Positions 18,996 through 28,400 are shown, counted from the first letter of the stretch. The stretch: 64,000 nt of DNA from Aeromonas taiwanensis (GCF_000820165.1 NZ_CDDD01000058.1:62001-126000), one strand, 5' to 3'. Numbers and translations: made by a program. The notes: generated from the letters alone by a model not told the origin.

Positions 18996-20107
18996 GCATC
19001 AGCCGCCGCCGTCTGCTGGCCCTGTGCCGCAAGGAGTCGCTGCAGATCGTGCGCGACCCGAGCAGCATACTGGTCGCCTTCATCATGCCGGTGGTGCTGC
19101 TGGTGGTGATGGGCTACGCCATCAACCTGGACGTGGACCACCTGCGCCTCGGGGTGTGGCGTGCCGACGGCGGGGCGCCGGCGATCCGCTTCGAGCAGGC
19201 CCTGCGCGGCTCGACCGCGCTGGAGGTGCACGGGGACGCGAGCAAGGAGGCGCTGCTCGGGAGCCTGGCGCGCGGCGAGATCCGGGGGTTGCTGGTGATC
19301 GACGAGGGCTTCTCCCGCGCCCTGGCGGGCCAGGGGGGCAGCGCGCCGCGCATCGCCCTGCTCACCGACGGCTCCGAGCCCAATACGGCTAACTTCGTCA
19401 CCAACTATGTGCAGGGGATCTGGCAGGGCTGGCTTCTCACTGAGGGCAAGCCCCGGAGCCAGCCGGTGGAGCTGCGCACCCGCGCCTGGTTCAACCCGGC
19501 GCTGGTGAGCCGCAACTTCCTGGTGCCGGGCTCCATTGCCGTCGTGATGACCATCATCGGCGCCCTGCTCACCTCCCTGGTGGTGGCCCGGGAGTGGGAG
19601 CGCGGCACCATGGAGGCCCTGCTCGCCACCCCGGTGACCAAGGCCGAGCTGCTGCTCTCCAAGCTCATCCCCTACTACGGGCTCGGCATCGCCGCCATGT
19701 TCATCTGCCTGCTCTTCTCGGTGGTGGTGATGGGGGTGCCCTGGCGCGGCTCCCTGGCCGTCCTGTTCCTGGTCACCAGCCTGTTTCTCGGCAGCGCCCT
19801 GGGGCTCGGGCTGTTTCTCTCCACCGTGATGCGCAGCCAGTTCAACGCCGCCCAGGCGGCCCTGACGGCGGCCTTCCTGCCGGCCATGATGCTCTCGGGC
19901 TTCGTGTTCGAGATTGCCAGCATGCCGCCGTTGCTGCGTGCCATCACCCACCTCATTCCGGCCCGCTACTTCGCGAGCTCCCTGCAGACCCTCTATCAGG
20001 CGGGCAACGTGCTCTCGATCCTGCTGGTCAACGCCCTCTGTCTGTTGCTGCTGGCCGCGTTCTGGCTGGCCCTCACCGCCCGCAAGACGCGGCGAACCCT
20101 GGAGTAA
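18992..20107 (+). CDS. ybhS: ABC exporter permease YbhS, with non-canonical start (ATA?)
   Basis: The protein aligns with E. coli YbhS from SRRRLLALCRKESLQIVRDPSS to the end, with an N-terminal membrane segment, a periplasmic domain (DGSEPNTANFVTNYVQGIWQ) and a C-terminal membrane bundle (AREWERGTMEALLATP). There is no in-frame ATG, GTG or TTG between the upstream stop and the conserved region. The first GTG (19049) would remove conserved residues. The ATA at 18992, four bases after AGGAGG and overlapping the ybhF stop as ATAA, is where the ATGA junction used elsewhere in this operon is expected. ATC at 18998 is an alternative. About 371 residues. Confidence 0.83.
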   Translation: MSISRRRLLALCRKESLQIVRDPSSILVAFIMPVVLLVVMGYAINLDVDHLRLGVWRADGGAPAIRFEQALRGSTALEVHGDASKEALLGSLARGEIRGLLVIDEGFSRALAGQGGSAPRIALLTDGSEPNTANFVTNYVQGIWQGWLLTEGKPRSQPVELRTRAWFNPALVSRNFLVPGSIAVVMTIIGALLTSLVVAREWERGTMEALLATPVTKAELLLSKLIPYYGLGIAAMFICLLFSVVVMGVPWRGSLAVLFLVTSLFLGSALGLGLFLSTVMRSQFNAAQAALTAAFLPAMMLSGFVFEIASMPPLLRAITHLIPARYFASSLQTLYQAGNVLSILLVNALCLLLLAAFWLALTARKTRRTLE

Positions 20108-20109
20108 CC

Positions 20110-21198
20110 ATGCTGACTCGACTCTGGTGGCTGGTGCGAAAAGAGCTCTCCATCCTGCTGGGCAACACCCAGGGGCGCTTCCTGCTGATCATGCCGGTGC
20201 TGCTGCAGACCGCCCTGTTCCCGTTCGCCGCCACCCTGGAGGTGACCGGCAACACCCTGGCCGTCTACAACCAGGATGGGGGCGCCGAGAGCCGCGAGCT
20301 GCTGGAGCGCCTGACCCATATGCCCGCCTTCACGACCGTGCAACCGGTGGCGGGCGATCCCGGGGTGACGGCGGCGATCACAGAGCAGCAGGCCCTGCTG
20401 GCGCTGATCATCCCCGCCGATTTCTCGCGTCGGCTGGCCCGGGGAGAGCGCGCGCCGCTGCAGCTCATCGTCGACGGGCGCCGCTCCAACGGCGGCCAGG
20501 TGGCGGCGGACTACATCAACCAGGTGATCGCCCGCTGGCAGAGCGAGGGGCGCGGCGCCCCCGAGCTGCTGGTGCGCCACCTCTACAACCCCAACATCGA
20601 GTTTCGCTGGCACGTGCTCCCCTCTCTGGTGGCCATCATCACCACCATCGGCTGCCTCATCGTCACCGCCCTGTCGGTGGCGCGCGAACGGGAAGAGGGT
20701 ACCTTCGACCAGCTGCTGGTCTCCCCCCTCACCCCGGGCTGGATCATGGCGGGCAAGGCGGTGCCCGGCATCCTGGTAGCGGTGGGGCAGGGCACAATCG
20801 TCGCGCTGGCGGCCAGCTTCGTCTACGCGGTGCCGTTTTCCGGCAGCCTGACCCTGCTGCTGGCCGGCATGATCTGCTACGGTCTGGCGCTGGCCGGCAT
20901 CGGGCTCTTCATCTCGTCCCTCTGTTCGACCCAACAGCAGGCGTTTCTCGGGGTCTTCTGCTTCATGGTGCCGGCGGTGATCCTCTCGGGCTACGTCTCG
21001 CCGGTGGAGAACATGCCGCAAGTGTTCCAGTGGCTGGCCGCCATCGACCCCCTGACCCACTTCATCGTGCTGCTCAAGGGAGTCTTCCTGAAGGGGCTCG
21101 GCTGGTCGGCGGCCTGGCCCCTGCTCTGGCCCCTCATCGCCATCGGTGGCATCAGCCTCTCCCTCGCCCTCGCCCTGTTCCGCCGCCACATCGCCTGA
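20110..21198 (+). CDS. ybhR: ABC exporter permease YbhR
   Basis: This second ABC-2 type permease pairs with YbhS. One N-terminal membrane helix (LLIMPVLLQTALFPFAA) precedes a periplasmic domain (residues about 45-165), and about five C-terminal helices include the AREREEGTFDQLLVSPLTP conserved loop. It has 362 residues (E. coli 368). The ATG lies 2 bp after the ybhS stop with GGAG upstream. It is the last gene of the operon. Confidence 0.93.
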   Translation: MLTRLWWLVRKELSILLGNTQGRFLLIMPVLLQTALFPFAATLEVTGNTLAVYNQDGGAESRELLERLTHMPAFTTVQPVAGDPGVTAAITEQQALLALIIPADFSRRLARGERAPLQLIVDGRRSNGGQVAADYINQVIARWQSEGRGAPELLVRHLYNPNIEFRWHVLPSLVAIITTIGCLIVTALSVAREREEGTFDQLLVSPLTPGWIMAGKAVPGILVAVGQGTIVALAASFVYAVPFSGSLTLLLAGMICYGLALAGIGLFISSLCSTQQQAFLGVFCFMVPAVILSGYVSPVENMPQVFQWLAAIDPLTHFIVLLKGVFLKGLGWSAAWPLLWPLIAIGGISLSLALALFRRHIA

Positions 21199-21213
21199 CG
21201 GTGTCGATGCTCC

Positions 21214-21243
21214 ACCAGGAGACTCGATGCAGAGTCTCCTGGT
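21214..21243 (+). terminator. long hairpin after ybhR
   Basis: ACCAGGAGACTC and GAGTCTCCTGGT form a perfect 12-bp stem with a 6-nt loop 15 bp after the ybhR stop. The T content downstream is modest, so termination may be partial. Confidence 0.6.
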
Positions 21244-21385
21244 TCATGACGGCAATTTTCATCTTTTCCGTCAGGCAGATAAGGCCTCGCCTCCTCACCT
21301 TTCCCCCTTCCCTGACTGCCCTGATAGGGCTCCTGAATGAGCCTTCAATATACCCATTTATGTATATGCTTGAATTTTCGAACAT

Positions 21386-21401
21386 TACCCCTGAAGAGAT
21401 A
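21386..21401 (+). promoter_or_regulatory. NarL/NarP 7-2-7 site of nirB
   Basis: TACCCCT-GA-AGAGATA: the first heptamer fits TACYYMT fully and the inverted second fits at 6 of 7. Its centre lies about 69.5 bp upstream of the inferred start of transcription, the same position as in the E. coli nir promoter. Confidence 0.68.
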
Positions 21402-21414
21402 TATAAACAGACAC

Positions 21415-21428
21415 TTGATTTGCATCAA
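21415..21428 (+). promoter_or_regulatory. FNR box of nirB
   Basis: TTGAT-TTGC-ATCAA is a perfect FNR consensus. It is centred 41.5 bp ahead of the inferred start (near 21463, after the TAGCCT hexamer at 21451-21456), so nirBDC-cysG should be induced without oxygen. Confidence 0.88.
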
Positions 21429-21498
21429 TTGCCCACCTCCCCTAACTGGATAGCCTAACGTCAGATTGATGTTTTATTACTCCAAACTTGAGGCAACC

Positions 21499-24045
21499 AT
21501 GAGCAAAGTCAGACTGGTCGTTGTAGGCAACGGCATGGTGGGGCACCGCTTCATCGAAGAGTTGATCGAGCGGGCCGAGCCGGGCCGATACGAGATCACC
21601 GTCTTCGGTGCAGAACCACGCCCTGCCTACGATCGCGTCCACCTCTCCTCCTACTTCTCTCACCACACCAGCGAAGATCTCTCCCTCGTCAAACCCGGCT
21701 TCTACGACAAGCACGGCATCCGCCTGCTGCTCGGCGAAGCGGTGAAAAAAATCGACAAAACGGCCCGCGAGGTGCACTCCAACAAGGGCACTGTGGTCGG
21801 TTACGACAAGCTGGTACTGGCCACCGGCTCCTACCCCTGGGTGCCGCCCATTCAGGGCAGCCAGCACCACGAGTGCTTCGTCTATCGCACCATCGAGGAT
21901 CTGAAAGCCATCCGCAGCGCCGCCAAGAGCGGCAAGAGCGGGGTGGTGATCGGGGGCGGCCTGCTTGGCCTCGAAGCCGCCGGTGCCCTCAAGGCGCTGG
22001 GTCTCGAGACCCACGTGGTGGAGTTTGCCCCGGTACTGATGGCCGAGCAGCTCGACGGTCAGGGCGGCCAGCTGCTGCGCCGCAAGATCGAATCCATGGG
22101 CGTGCAGGTGCACACCAGCAAGAGCACCAGCGAGATCCTGATGCATGGCGGTGAGCAGGCGAAACACCGCCTCGCCTTCGCCGACGGCAGCCAGCTTGAA
22201 GTGGACGTGGTGGTCTTCTCCACCGGCATCCGCCCGCAAGACACCCTCGGTCGCTACGGCGATCTCGCCATCGCCGAGCGCGGCGGCATCGTCATTGACG
22301 ATCACTGCCTCACCTCCGACCCCGACATCTATGCCATCGGCGAGTGCGCCGCCTGGCAGGGCCGCTTCTTCGGCCTGGTGGCCCCGGGCTACAAGATGGC
22401 CCAGATCACCGTCGACCACCTGCTGGGCGGCGACAGCCGCTTCGAAGGGGCTGACATGAGCGCCAAGCTCAAGCTGCTCGGCGTCTCCGTCGGATCCATC
22501 GGCGATGCCCACGGCCGCACCCCGGGCAGCCACAGCTATGTGTTCCAGGACGATCAGGCCGGCGTCTACAAGAAAATCGTGGTGAGCGAAGACAACAGCT
22601 GCCTGCTCGGCGCCGTGCTGGTGGGTGACGTGGAAGATTACGGCAACCTGCTGCAGATGATGCTCAACGCCCTGCCCCTGCCGAGCCACCCGGATACCCT
22701 GATCCTGCCTGCCTACGCTGGTGCCAAGCCGACCCTGGGGGTGGATGCCCTGCCGGAAAGCGCCCAGATCTGCTCCTGCTTCGACGTCTCCAAGGGGGAC
22801 ATCGCCCAGGCCGTCGCCGAGGGTCACACCACCCTCGCCGCCATCAAGCAACACACCAAGGCCGGTACCGGCTGCGGCGGCTGCGTGCCCCTCATCAGCC
22901 AGGTGCTCAACGCCGAGCTGGTGAAGCAGGGCATCGAAGTCAACAACCACCTCTGCGCCCACTTCCCCCACTCCCGTCAGGAGCTGTTCCACCTGGTCAA
23001 GGTGGAGGGGATCAAGAGCTTCGACGAGCTGCTGGCCAGGCATGGTCAGGGTCATGGCTGCGAGGTGTGCAAGCCGACCGTCGGCTCCATCCTTGCCTCC
23101 TGCTGGAACGACTACGTGCTGAGCCCGCTCAACACCCCGCTGCAGGACACCAACGACATCTTCCTCGGCAACATGCAAAAGGACGGGACCTACTCCGTCA
23201 TCCCGCGCATGGCCGGCGGCGAGGTGACCCCGGAAGGGCTGCTGGCGGTGGCCGAAGTGGCCCGCGACTACAAGCTCTACACCAAGATCACCGGCGCCCA
23301 GCGCATCGGCCTGTTCGGGGCCCAGAAAGATGATCTGCCCGCCATCTGGCGCAAGCTGCTGGCGGCGGGTTTCGAGACCGGCCAGGCCTACGCCAAGGCG
23401 CTGCGCATGGCCAAGACCTGTGTCGGCAGCACCTGGTGCCGCTTCGGCGTGCAGGACAGCGTCGGCCTCGGGGTCTTCCTCGAGAACCGCTACAAGGGTA
23501 TTCGCACCCCCCACAAGATGAAGTTCGGTGTCTCCGGCTGTACCCGCGAATGTGCGGAAGCCCAGGGCAAGGACGTCGGCATCATCGCCACCGACGCGGG
23601 CTGGAACCTATATGTGGGCGGCAACGGCGGCATGAAGCCGCGCCACGCCGACCTGCTGGCGTCTGACCTCGACCGCGAGACGTTAGTCCGGTTGATAGAC
23701 CGTTTCATGATGTTCTACGTCATGAGCGCCGACAAACTGCAGCGCACCTCGGTCTGGCTCGGCAATCTGGAAGGGGGCGTCGACTACCTGCGCGAGGTGA
23801 TCGTCGACGACAAGCTGGGGCTGGCCGACACGCTGGAGCGCGATATCCAGACCCTCATCGACAGCTACGAGTGCGAATGGTCGCGCACCCTCAACGAAGA
23901 GCAGGCGTTGCAGCGCTTCAGCCACTTCATCAACAGCGACAAGCGCGATCCGGACGTCCAGTTCGTTGCCGAGCGTGACCAGCACCGACCGGCGACCCCG
24001 GCCGAGCGCATCCCCGTCTACCAGATCGAGGTGGAGACCAAATGA
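21499..24045 (+). CDS. nirB: NADH-dependent nitrite reductase large subunit NirB
   Basis: NirB is the cytoplasmic siroheme enzyme that reduces nitrite to ammonium with NADH. Its 848 residues (E. coli 847) contain an N-terminal FAD/NAD domain (VVVGNGMVGHRFIEEL, GVVIGGGLLGLEAA), a BFD-like [2Fe-2S] domain (CSCFDVSKG...TGCGGC, near residues 425-465), and a C-terminal siroheme/[4Fe-4S] domain with CVGSTWCRFG and CTRECAEAQGKD. The ATG follows GAGG. The stop overlaps a short duplicate of the nirD start. Confidence 0.97.
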   Translation: MSKVRLVVVGNGMVGHRFIEELIERAEPGRYEITVFGAEPRPAYDRVHLSSYFSHHTSEDLSLVKPGFYDKHGIRLLLGEAVKKIDKTAREVHSNKGTVVGYDKLVLATGSYPWVPPIQGSQHHECFVYRTIEDLKAIRSAAKSGKSGVVIGGGLLGLEAAGALKALGLETHVVEFAPVLMAEQLDGQGGQLLRRKIESMGVQVHTSKSTSEILMHGGEQAKHRLAFADGSQLEVDVVVFSTGIRPQDTLGRYGDLAIAERGGIVIDDHCLTSDPDIYAIGECAAWQGRFFGLVAPGYKMAQITVDHLLGGDSRFEGADMSAKLKLLGVSVGSIGDAHGRTPGSHSYVFQDDQAGVYKKIVVSEDNSCLLGAVLVGDVEDYGNLLQMMLNALPLPSHPDTLILPAYAGAKPTLGVDALPESAQICSCFDVSKGDIAQAVAEGHTTLAAIKQHTKAGTGCGGCVPLISQVLNAELVKQGIEVNNHLCAHFPHSRQELFHLVKVEGIKSFDELLARHGQGHGCEVCKPTVGSILASCWNDYVLSPLNTPLQDTNDIFLGNMQKDGTYSVIPRMAGGEVTPEGLLAVAEVARDYKLYTKITGAQRIGLFGAQKDDLPAIWRKLLAAGFETGQAYAKALRMAKTCVGSTWCRFGVQDSVGLGVFLENRYKGIRTPHKMKFGVSGCTRECAEAQGKDVGIIATDAGWNLYVGGNGGMKPRHADLLASDLDRETLVRLIDRFMMFYVMSADKLQRTSVWLGNLEGGVDYLREVIVDDKLGLADTLERDIQTLIDSYECEWSRTLNEEQALQRFSHFINSDKRDPDVQFVAERDQHRPATPAERIPVYQIEVETK

Positions 24046-24155
24046 TGACACTTGCCTGCCAACTCAACGACATCCTGCCTGGCACCTGTGTTTGTGCCCT
24101 GCTGGAAGGTCGCCAGCACCTGTCTGTTCCGCTCGATGTGGAGGTTCAATCATGA
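24042..24155 (+). pseudogene. mini-ORF: truncated duplicate of the nirD 5' end
   Basis: A 37-codon ORF starting MMTLACQLNDILPGTCVCAL repeats the NirD N-terminus and then runs out of frame. Over 72 bases it matches the true nirD start at 61. Homology continues past a one-base shift (CTGTTCCGC). The piece before the true nirD start (GATGTGGAGGTTCAATC) also resembles the end of nirB, so the repeat unit spans the nirB/nirD junction with a period of 107 bp. Its ATG overlaps the nirB stop and its TGA overlaps the nirD ATG. Confidence 0.78.
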
Positions 24156-24469
24156 AACTTGCCTGCCAGCTCAACGACATCCTGCCGGGCACCGGCGTCT
24201 GTGCACTCATTGAAGGACGCCAGATCGCCCTGTTCCGCCCGAGCGCGGCGGCCGAGGTGTTCGCCATCGACAACCGGGATCCCTTCTTCGCCGCCAACGT
24301 GCTGTCGCGGGGCATCCTCTGCGAACACGACGGCGAACTCTGGGTGGCCAGCCCCCTCAAGAAGCAGCGCTTTCGCCTGAGGGACGGCCACTGTTTCGAC
24401 AACCCTGCGATGTCGGTACAGAGCTATTCCGTTGAAGTGCGCGACCAGCAGGTCTGGGTCGCCGTCTAA
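24152..24469 (+). CDS. nirD: nitrite reductase small subunit NirD
   Basis: NirD is the small Rieske-fold subunit of the NADH nitrite reductase; NirD proteins lack the iron-sulfur ligands, as here. Its 105 residues (E. coli 108) carry FAIDNRDPFFAANVLSRGI and VASPLKKQRFRLRDGHC, typical of NirD. The ATG at 24152 has GGAGG nine bases upstream, supplied by the duplicated segment. Longer open frames upstream overlap nirB and are shadows. Confidence 0.95.
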   Translation: MKLACQLNDILPGTGVCALIEGRQIALFRPSAAAEVFAIDNRDPFFAANVLSRGILCEHDGELWVASPLKKQRFRLRDGHCFDNPAMSVQSYSVEVRDQQVWVAV

Positions 24470-24526
24470 AGCCGATTTCACTCTCTTTCGGGCTGCCTGC
24501 GGGCGGCCCTCTTGAAGGAAACAAAG

Positions 24527-25339
24527 ATGTATACCGAAACCATCAACAAGTGCGCCGCCAACGCGGCCCGCATCAACCGCTTCGAGCGCAGCGACAAGCT
24601 CGGCTTCTGGCTCAGCTCCGCCATGGCGGGGGCCTATGTGGGCCTTGGCATCATCCTCATCTTCACCCTCGGCAACCTGGTGGATCCCACCGTCCGTCCG
24701 CTGGTAATGGGGGCCACCTTCGGCATCGCCCTGACCCTGGTCATCATCGCCGGCTCCGAGCTCTACACCGGCCACACCATGTTCCTCACCTTCGGGGTGA
24801 AGACGGGCAAGATCACCATGGCTGACCTGCTGCGCATCCTGCCCCAGACCTGGGCGGGCAACCTGCTCGGCTCCATCGCGGTGGCGCTCATCTACTCCTA
24901 CGGCGGCAGCCTGCTGCCGGATGCGGGCAGCCTGGCCCACAAGGTGGCGCTGGCCAAGACCCAAATGCCCGCGATGGTGCTGTTTATGAAAGGGATCCTC
25001 TGCAACTGGCTGGTCTGCCTCGCCATCTGGATGGCGCTGCGCACCGAAGGGGCCGCCCGCTTCATCGCCATCTGGTGGTGCCTGCTGGCCTTCATCGCCT
25101 CCGGCTACGAACACTCCATCGCCAACATGACCCTGTTCGCCCTCTCCTGGTTCGGCGCCCACTCCGAGGCCTACACCCTGGGCGGCATCGGCCACAACCT
25201 GCTGTGGGTGACCCTGGGCAACACCGTCTCCGGCGTCCTCTTCATGGGTCTGGGCTACTGGTATGCCACCCCCAAGGCTGAACGCCCTGTCGCGGTGACC
25301 GACGCCACCAGCACCGCCAGCCAGACCCAAACCGCCTGA
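24527..25339 (+). CDS. nirC: nitrite transporter NirC (FNT family)
   Basis: This is a formate/nitrite-family pentameric channel that imports nitrite. Its 270 residues follow E. coli NirC closely: TINKCAANAARI, GFWLSSAMAGAYVGLGIILIF and SGYEHSIANMTLF. Six hydrophobic helices are visible. The ATG at 24527 is preferred; an in-frame TTG at 24512 overlaps the AAGGAA ribosome binding site. Confidence 0.96.
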   Translation: MYTETINKCAANAARINRFERSDKLGFWLSSAMAGAYVGLGIILIFTLGNLVDPTVRPLVMGATFGIALTLVIIAGSELYTGHTMFLTFGVKTGKITMADLLRILPQTWAGNLLGSIAVALIYSYGGSLLPDAGSLAHKVALAKTQMPAMVLFMKGILCNWLVCLAIWMALRTEGAARFIAIWWCLLAFIASGYEHSIANMTLFALSWFGAHSEAYTLGGIGHNLLWVTLGNTVSGVLFMGLGYWYATPKAERPVAVTDATSTASQTQTA

Positions 25340-25351
25340 TCAGGAGGCCCC

Positions 25352-26752
25352 ATGGACTACTTGCCCATCTTTTGCCAACTCGACAACAAACCCGTGCTGC
25401 TGGTCGGCGGCGGCGAGGTAGCGGAGCGCAAGGCACGCCTGCTGCTGGATGCCGGCGCCCTCCTCACCGTGGTCGCTCCCGAGCTCGACCCCGAGCTGGC
25501 TGAACTGGCTGCCAACGGGAGCATCGAGTGGCTGGCCGGCGAATTCGCGCCGCAGCAACTGGCGGGCAAGTGGCTGGTGGTGGCCGCCACCGATCGGCGC
25601 GAGGTGAACGCCCTGGTCTACCAGAGCGCAAATCAGGCGCGGATCTTTGCCAACGTGGTGGATGATCCCAAGCGCTCCAGCTTCATCATGCCATCCATCA
25701 TCGATCGCTCGCCCCTGATGGTGGCCATCTCCTCCGGCGGCAAGGCGCCGGTGCTGGCCCGGCTGCTGCGGGAGAAACTCGAAGCCATGCTGCCCCAGCA
25801 CCTGGGCGCCGTGGCGACCTTTGCCGGCAGCCTGCGGGATAGGGTCAAGGCGCGCTTTGCCACCATGGGGGAGCGGCGCCGCTTCTGGGAGCGGCTGCTC
25901 GGGGCCGATCGCCTCGGTCAGGCGCTGGCGCGGGGCGATCACGCCTCCGCCCACCAGCTGGCCGATACCCTGTTTGCCGAGGAGAGCAAGGCTCACGGCG
26001 AGGTGGTGCTGGTCGGTGCCGGCCCCGGGGATCCGGGTCTGCTCACCCTGCACGCCCTGCGCCAGATGCAGCAGGCGGATGTGGTGGTCTATGACCGCCT
26101 GGTCTCCGACGAGGTGATGGCGCTGGTGCGCCGCGACGCCAAACGCATCTTCGTCGGCAAACAGGCAGGCAACCACTGCGTGCCCCAGGAGGGGATCAAC
26201 CAGCTCTTGCTGGACGAGGCGAAGAAGGGGCAGCGGGTGGTACGGCTGAAGGGAGGCGACCCCTTCATCTTCGGCCGTGGCGGCGAGGAGCTGGAAACGC
26301 TCGTTGGTACTGGCATTGGCTTTCAGGTGGTGCCGGGGATCACGGCGGCGAGCGGTTGCGCCGCCTACGCCGGCATTCCCCTGACCCACCGGGATCACGC
26401 CCAGAGCGTGCGCTTCGTCACCGCCCACGGCAAGGGGGGGGCCCAGGATCTCGACTGGCCGTTGCTGGCAAAAGACAGGCAGACCCTGGTGTTCTACATG
26501 GGGCTCTCATCCTGCGCCACCATCCGCGAGCAGCTGCTGGCCCACGGCAAGGGGGGCGACACCCCGGTGGCGCTCATCGAGCGCGGCACCCAGCCGAGCC
26601 AGCGGGTCATTCGCGGCACCCTGGACCAGTTGCCCGAGCTGGCGGTGGGGGTCGAGAGCCCGGCGCTCATCATGGTGGGATCCGTGGTGACCCTGGCCGA
26701 TCAGCTCGCCTGGTTCGGCACCAGCCCCACCTCAATGCAGGCCAGCGCCTGA
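25352..26752 (+). CDS. cysG: siroheme synthase CysG (trifunctional)
   Basis: CysG makes the siroheme needed by NirB. The N-terminal half (1-210) is the precorrin-2 dehydrogenase/ferrochelatase with [22 protein letters not shown]. The C-terminal half is uroporphyrinogen-III methyltransferase with [35 protein letters not shown] and [22 protein letters not shown]. It has 466 residues (E. coli 457). It lies 12 bp after nirC and closes the nir operon. Confidence 0.97.
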   Translation: MDYLPIFCQLDNKPVLLVGGGEVAERKARLLLDAGALLTVVAPELDPELAELAANGSIEWLAGEFAPQQLAGKWLVVAATDRREVNALVYQSANQARIFANVVDDPKRSSFIMPSIIDRSPLMVAISSGGKAPVLARLLREKLEAMLPQHLGAVATFAGSLRDRVKARFATMGERRRFWERLLGADRLGQALARGDHASAHQLADTLFAEESKAHGEVVLVGAGPGDPGLLTLHALRQMQQADVVVYDRLVSDEVMALVRRDAKRIFVGKQAGNHCVPQEGINQLLLDEAKKGQRVVRLKGGDPFIFGRGGEELETLVGTGIGFQVVPGITAASGCAAYAGIPLTHRDHAQSVRFVTAHGKGGAQDLDWPLLAKDRQTLVFYMGLSSCATIREQLLAHGKGGDTPVALIERGTQPSQRVIRGTLDQLPELAVGVESPALIMVGSVVTLADQLAWFGTSPTSMQASA

Positions 26753-26758
26753 CACGAG

Positions 26759-26785
26759 AAGCGCCTCATCGAGGCGCTTTTTTTT
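26759..26785. terminator. bidirectional terminator cysG / MocR gene
   Basis: AAGCGCCTC and GAGGCGCTT pair around ATC, followed by a run of T on the plus strand. It ends cysG; the convergent MocR-type gene stops right at its edge. Confidence 0.88.
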
Positions 26786-28263
26786 CACACCGTCAGGCCG
26801 CTTCGGCCTGTCTCCTTGTCCAGCGCCTCGGCCAGCAGGCGGACGCCGGGCACGATCGCCTCCTCCTCGATGGCATGAAAACCGAGCCTGAAGTAGTGAC
26901 GGGCGGGCGCCTCATCCAGGAAGTGGTGTACCCCTGGCTCGATCAGCACACCGTTGTGGGCCGCCCGCCAAGCCAGCCGCAGGGTGTCGACCCCTTCGGG
27001 GGCACGTAGCCAGAACGCGCTTGCCCGGCTCTGGTTGCGCACGCAACCGGACAGATGGCGTTCAAGGGCTGCGTCGAGCGTCTCCCAGCGACGGGCGCTC
27101 TCCTCCCGATAACGGCGCAGGAAGGAGTCGTAGTGCCCCTGGGCGAGAAAGTGCGCCATCTGATACTGGATATTCGCCGGCGGATGGCGGTACATCAGCC
27201 GCCGTAGGGCTCGCAGCTCGTCCACCAGCTCGGCCGACGCTACCAGAAAACCGAGGCGAAGGCCCGGTGCCAGCGCCTTGGAGAGGGAGCTGACATAGAT
27301 GACCCGGCCACTCCCGTCGCTGGCCTTGAGGGCCGGGCGCGGATAGGCCTCGATATTGGTCTCGGAGTCAAAGTCGTCCTCGATGATGAACTGATCGTGC
27401 CGTTCGGCATGTTGCAGCAGTTGCCGGCGCCGGGCATCGCTCATGCTCACCCCCGTCGGCGCCTGATGGCTGGGGGTGACATACCAGCAGTCGCAGGCAG
27501 ACGAGGCAGGCCGCAGCACTATCCCCTCCCCATCGACCTCGTGAGGGACTACCTGCGCCTGCTGGAGCGTGAAGGTGTTGACGGCCTCGCGAAAGCCGGG
27601 ATTTTCGACGCCGATCCGTGTGCCCGCCCCGATCAGCAACTGGGCGATCAGGCTCAGGGCGTTCTGGGTGCCCAGGGTCAGCAGGATCTCGTCGGCCCCG
27701 GCCAGGATGCCCCGCTTGGGCAGCACCCGGGTGCGCAGCTGCTCGATCAGCATGGGGTTGTCCTGATCCACCTGGTCGTACAGCCACTCGTGATCCCGGC
27801 ACCCGCCCATGACCTGACGCGCCGCGGCACGCCACTGCTCCATGGGAAAGTGCGCGCTGTCGGGCTGGCCGTAGATGAAGGGGTAACGGTACTGCATCCA
27901 GCGGGCCGGTTTGGTGACGGCGACCAGCTCGGAGGGGTGCAGTCGCAGGCGGCTGCCCCAATCCGGGGCAACCTCCCCTTCTTGCACCTCGATGGGGACC
28001 GCCGACGTGGGCTGGTAGCGGGGATCCACGAAGTACCCGCTGCGCGGGCGACTGATGAGGTAGCCCTCATCCCTGAGCCCCTCGTACACCAGGGAGACGG
28101 TGTTGCGCGACACGCCGAGCTGCTCGGACAGGCTGCGGCAGGAGGGCAGGGTCTCGTCGGGCACGAAGCGTCCCCCCAGGATAGAGCCGATCAGCGCCTC
28201 GCGTAGCTGCTCCTGCAACCCCCGCTCCTCACAAAATTCGATACGCAGACTGTGTTCGATCAT
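26785..28263 (-). CDS. MocR/PdxR-type regulator (GntR HTH + aminotransferase-like domain)
   Basis: This 492-residue protein has an N-terminal winged helix of the GntR type (LPSCRSLSEQLGVSRNTVSLVYEGLRDEGYL, residues 40-70) joined to a fold-type I aminotransferase domain. That domain includes the PLP-lysine segment SSLSKALAPGLRLGF and IIEDDFDSE. Such proteins use PLP, or a PLP adduct of an amine, as effector. The ATG at 28263 follows GGAGGA. It is divergent from an amino-acid ABC operon, with a clear operator between them, and probably controls it. Confidence 0.9.
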   Translation of the reverse strand: MIEHSLRIEFCEERGLQEQLREALIGSILGGRFVPDETLPSCRSLSEQLGVSRNTVSLVYEGLRDEGYLISRPRSGYFVDPRYQPTSAVPIEVQEGEVAPDWGSRLRLHPSELVAVTKPARWMQYRYPFIYGQPDSAHFPMEQWRAAARQVMGGCRDHEWLYDQVDQDNPMLIEQLRTRVLPKRGILAGADEILLTLGTQNALSLIAQLLIGAGTRIGVENPGFREAVNTFTLQQAQVVPHEVDGEGIVLRPASSACDCWYVTPSHQAPTGVSMSDARRRQLLQHAERHDQFIIEDDFDSETNIEAYPRPALKASDGSGRVIYVSSLSKALAPGLRLGFLVASAELVDELRALRRLMYRHPPANIQYQMAHFLAQGHYDSFLRRYREESARRWETLDAALERHLSGCVRNQSRASAFWLRAPEGVDTLRLAWRAAHNGVLIEPGVHHFLDEAPARHYFRLGFHAIEEEAIVPGVRLLAEALDKETGRSGLTV

Positions 28264-28400
28264 GGGGTGTTCCTCCGGCTTCCTGCCAAAGAGGACGCGA
28301 TGCAAGAGACGTGCCTCGCTGCCCCCATCGTCCCCGGCATCTGGCTCTATCCCTCTCAAACGCCCCGCGATAAAAGTGAAAAGGCAGGGGGCTGGTCTCA

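Noticed and set aside
18961-19010. A programmed frameshift fusing ybhF and ybhS.
   Set aside because: No slippery heptamer is seen, the family encodes separate proteins, and the AGGAGG with ATAA overlap gives a simpler explanation.
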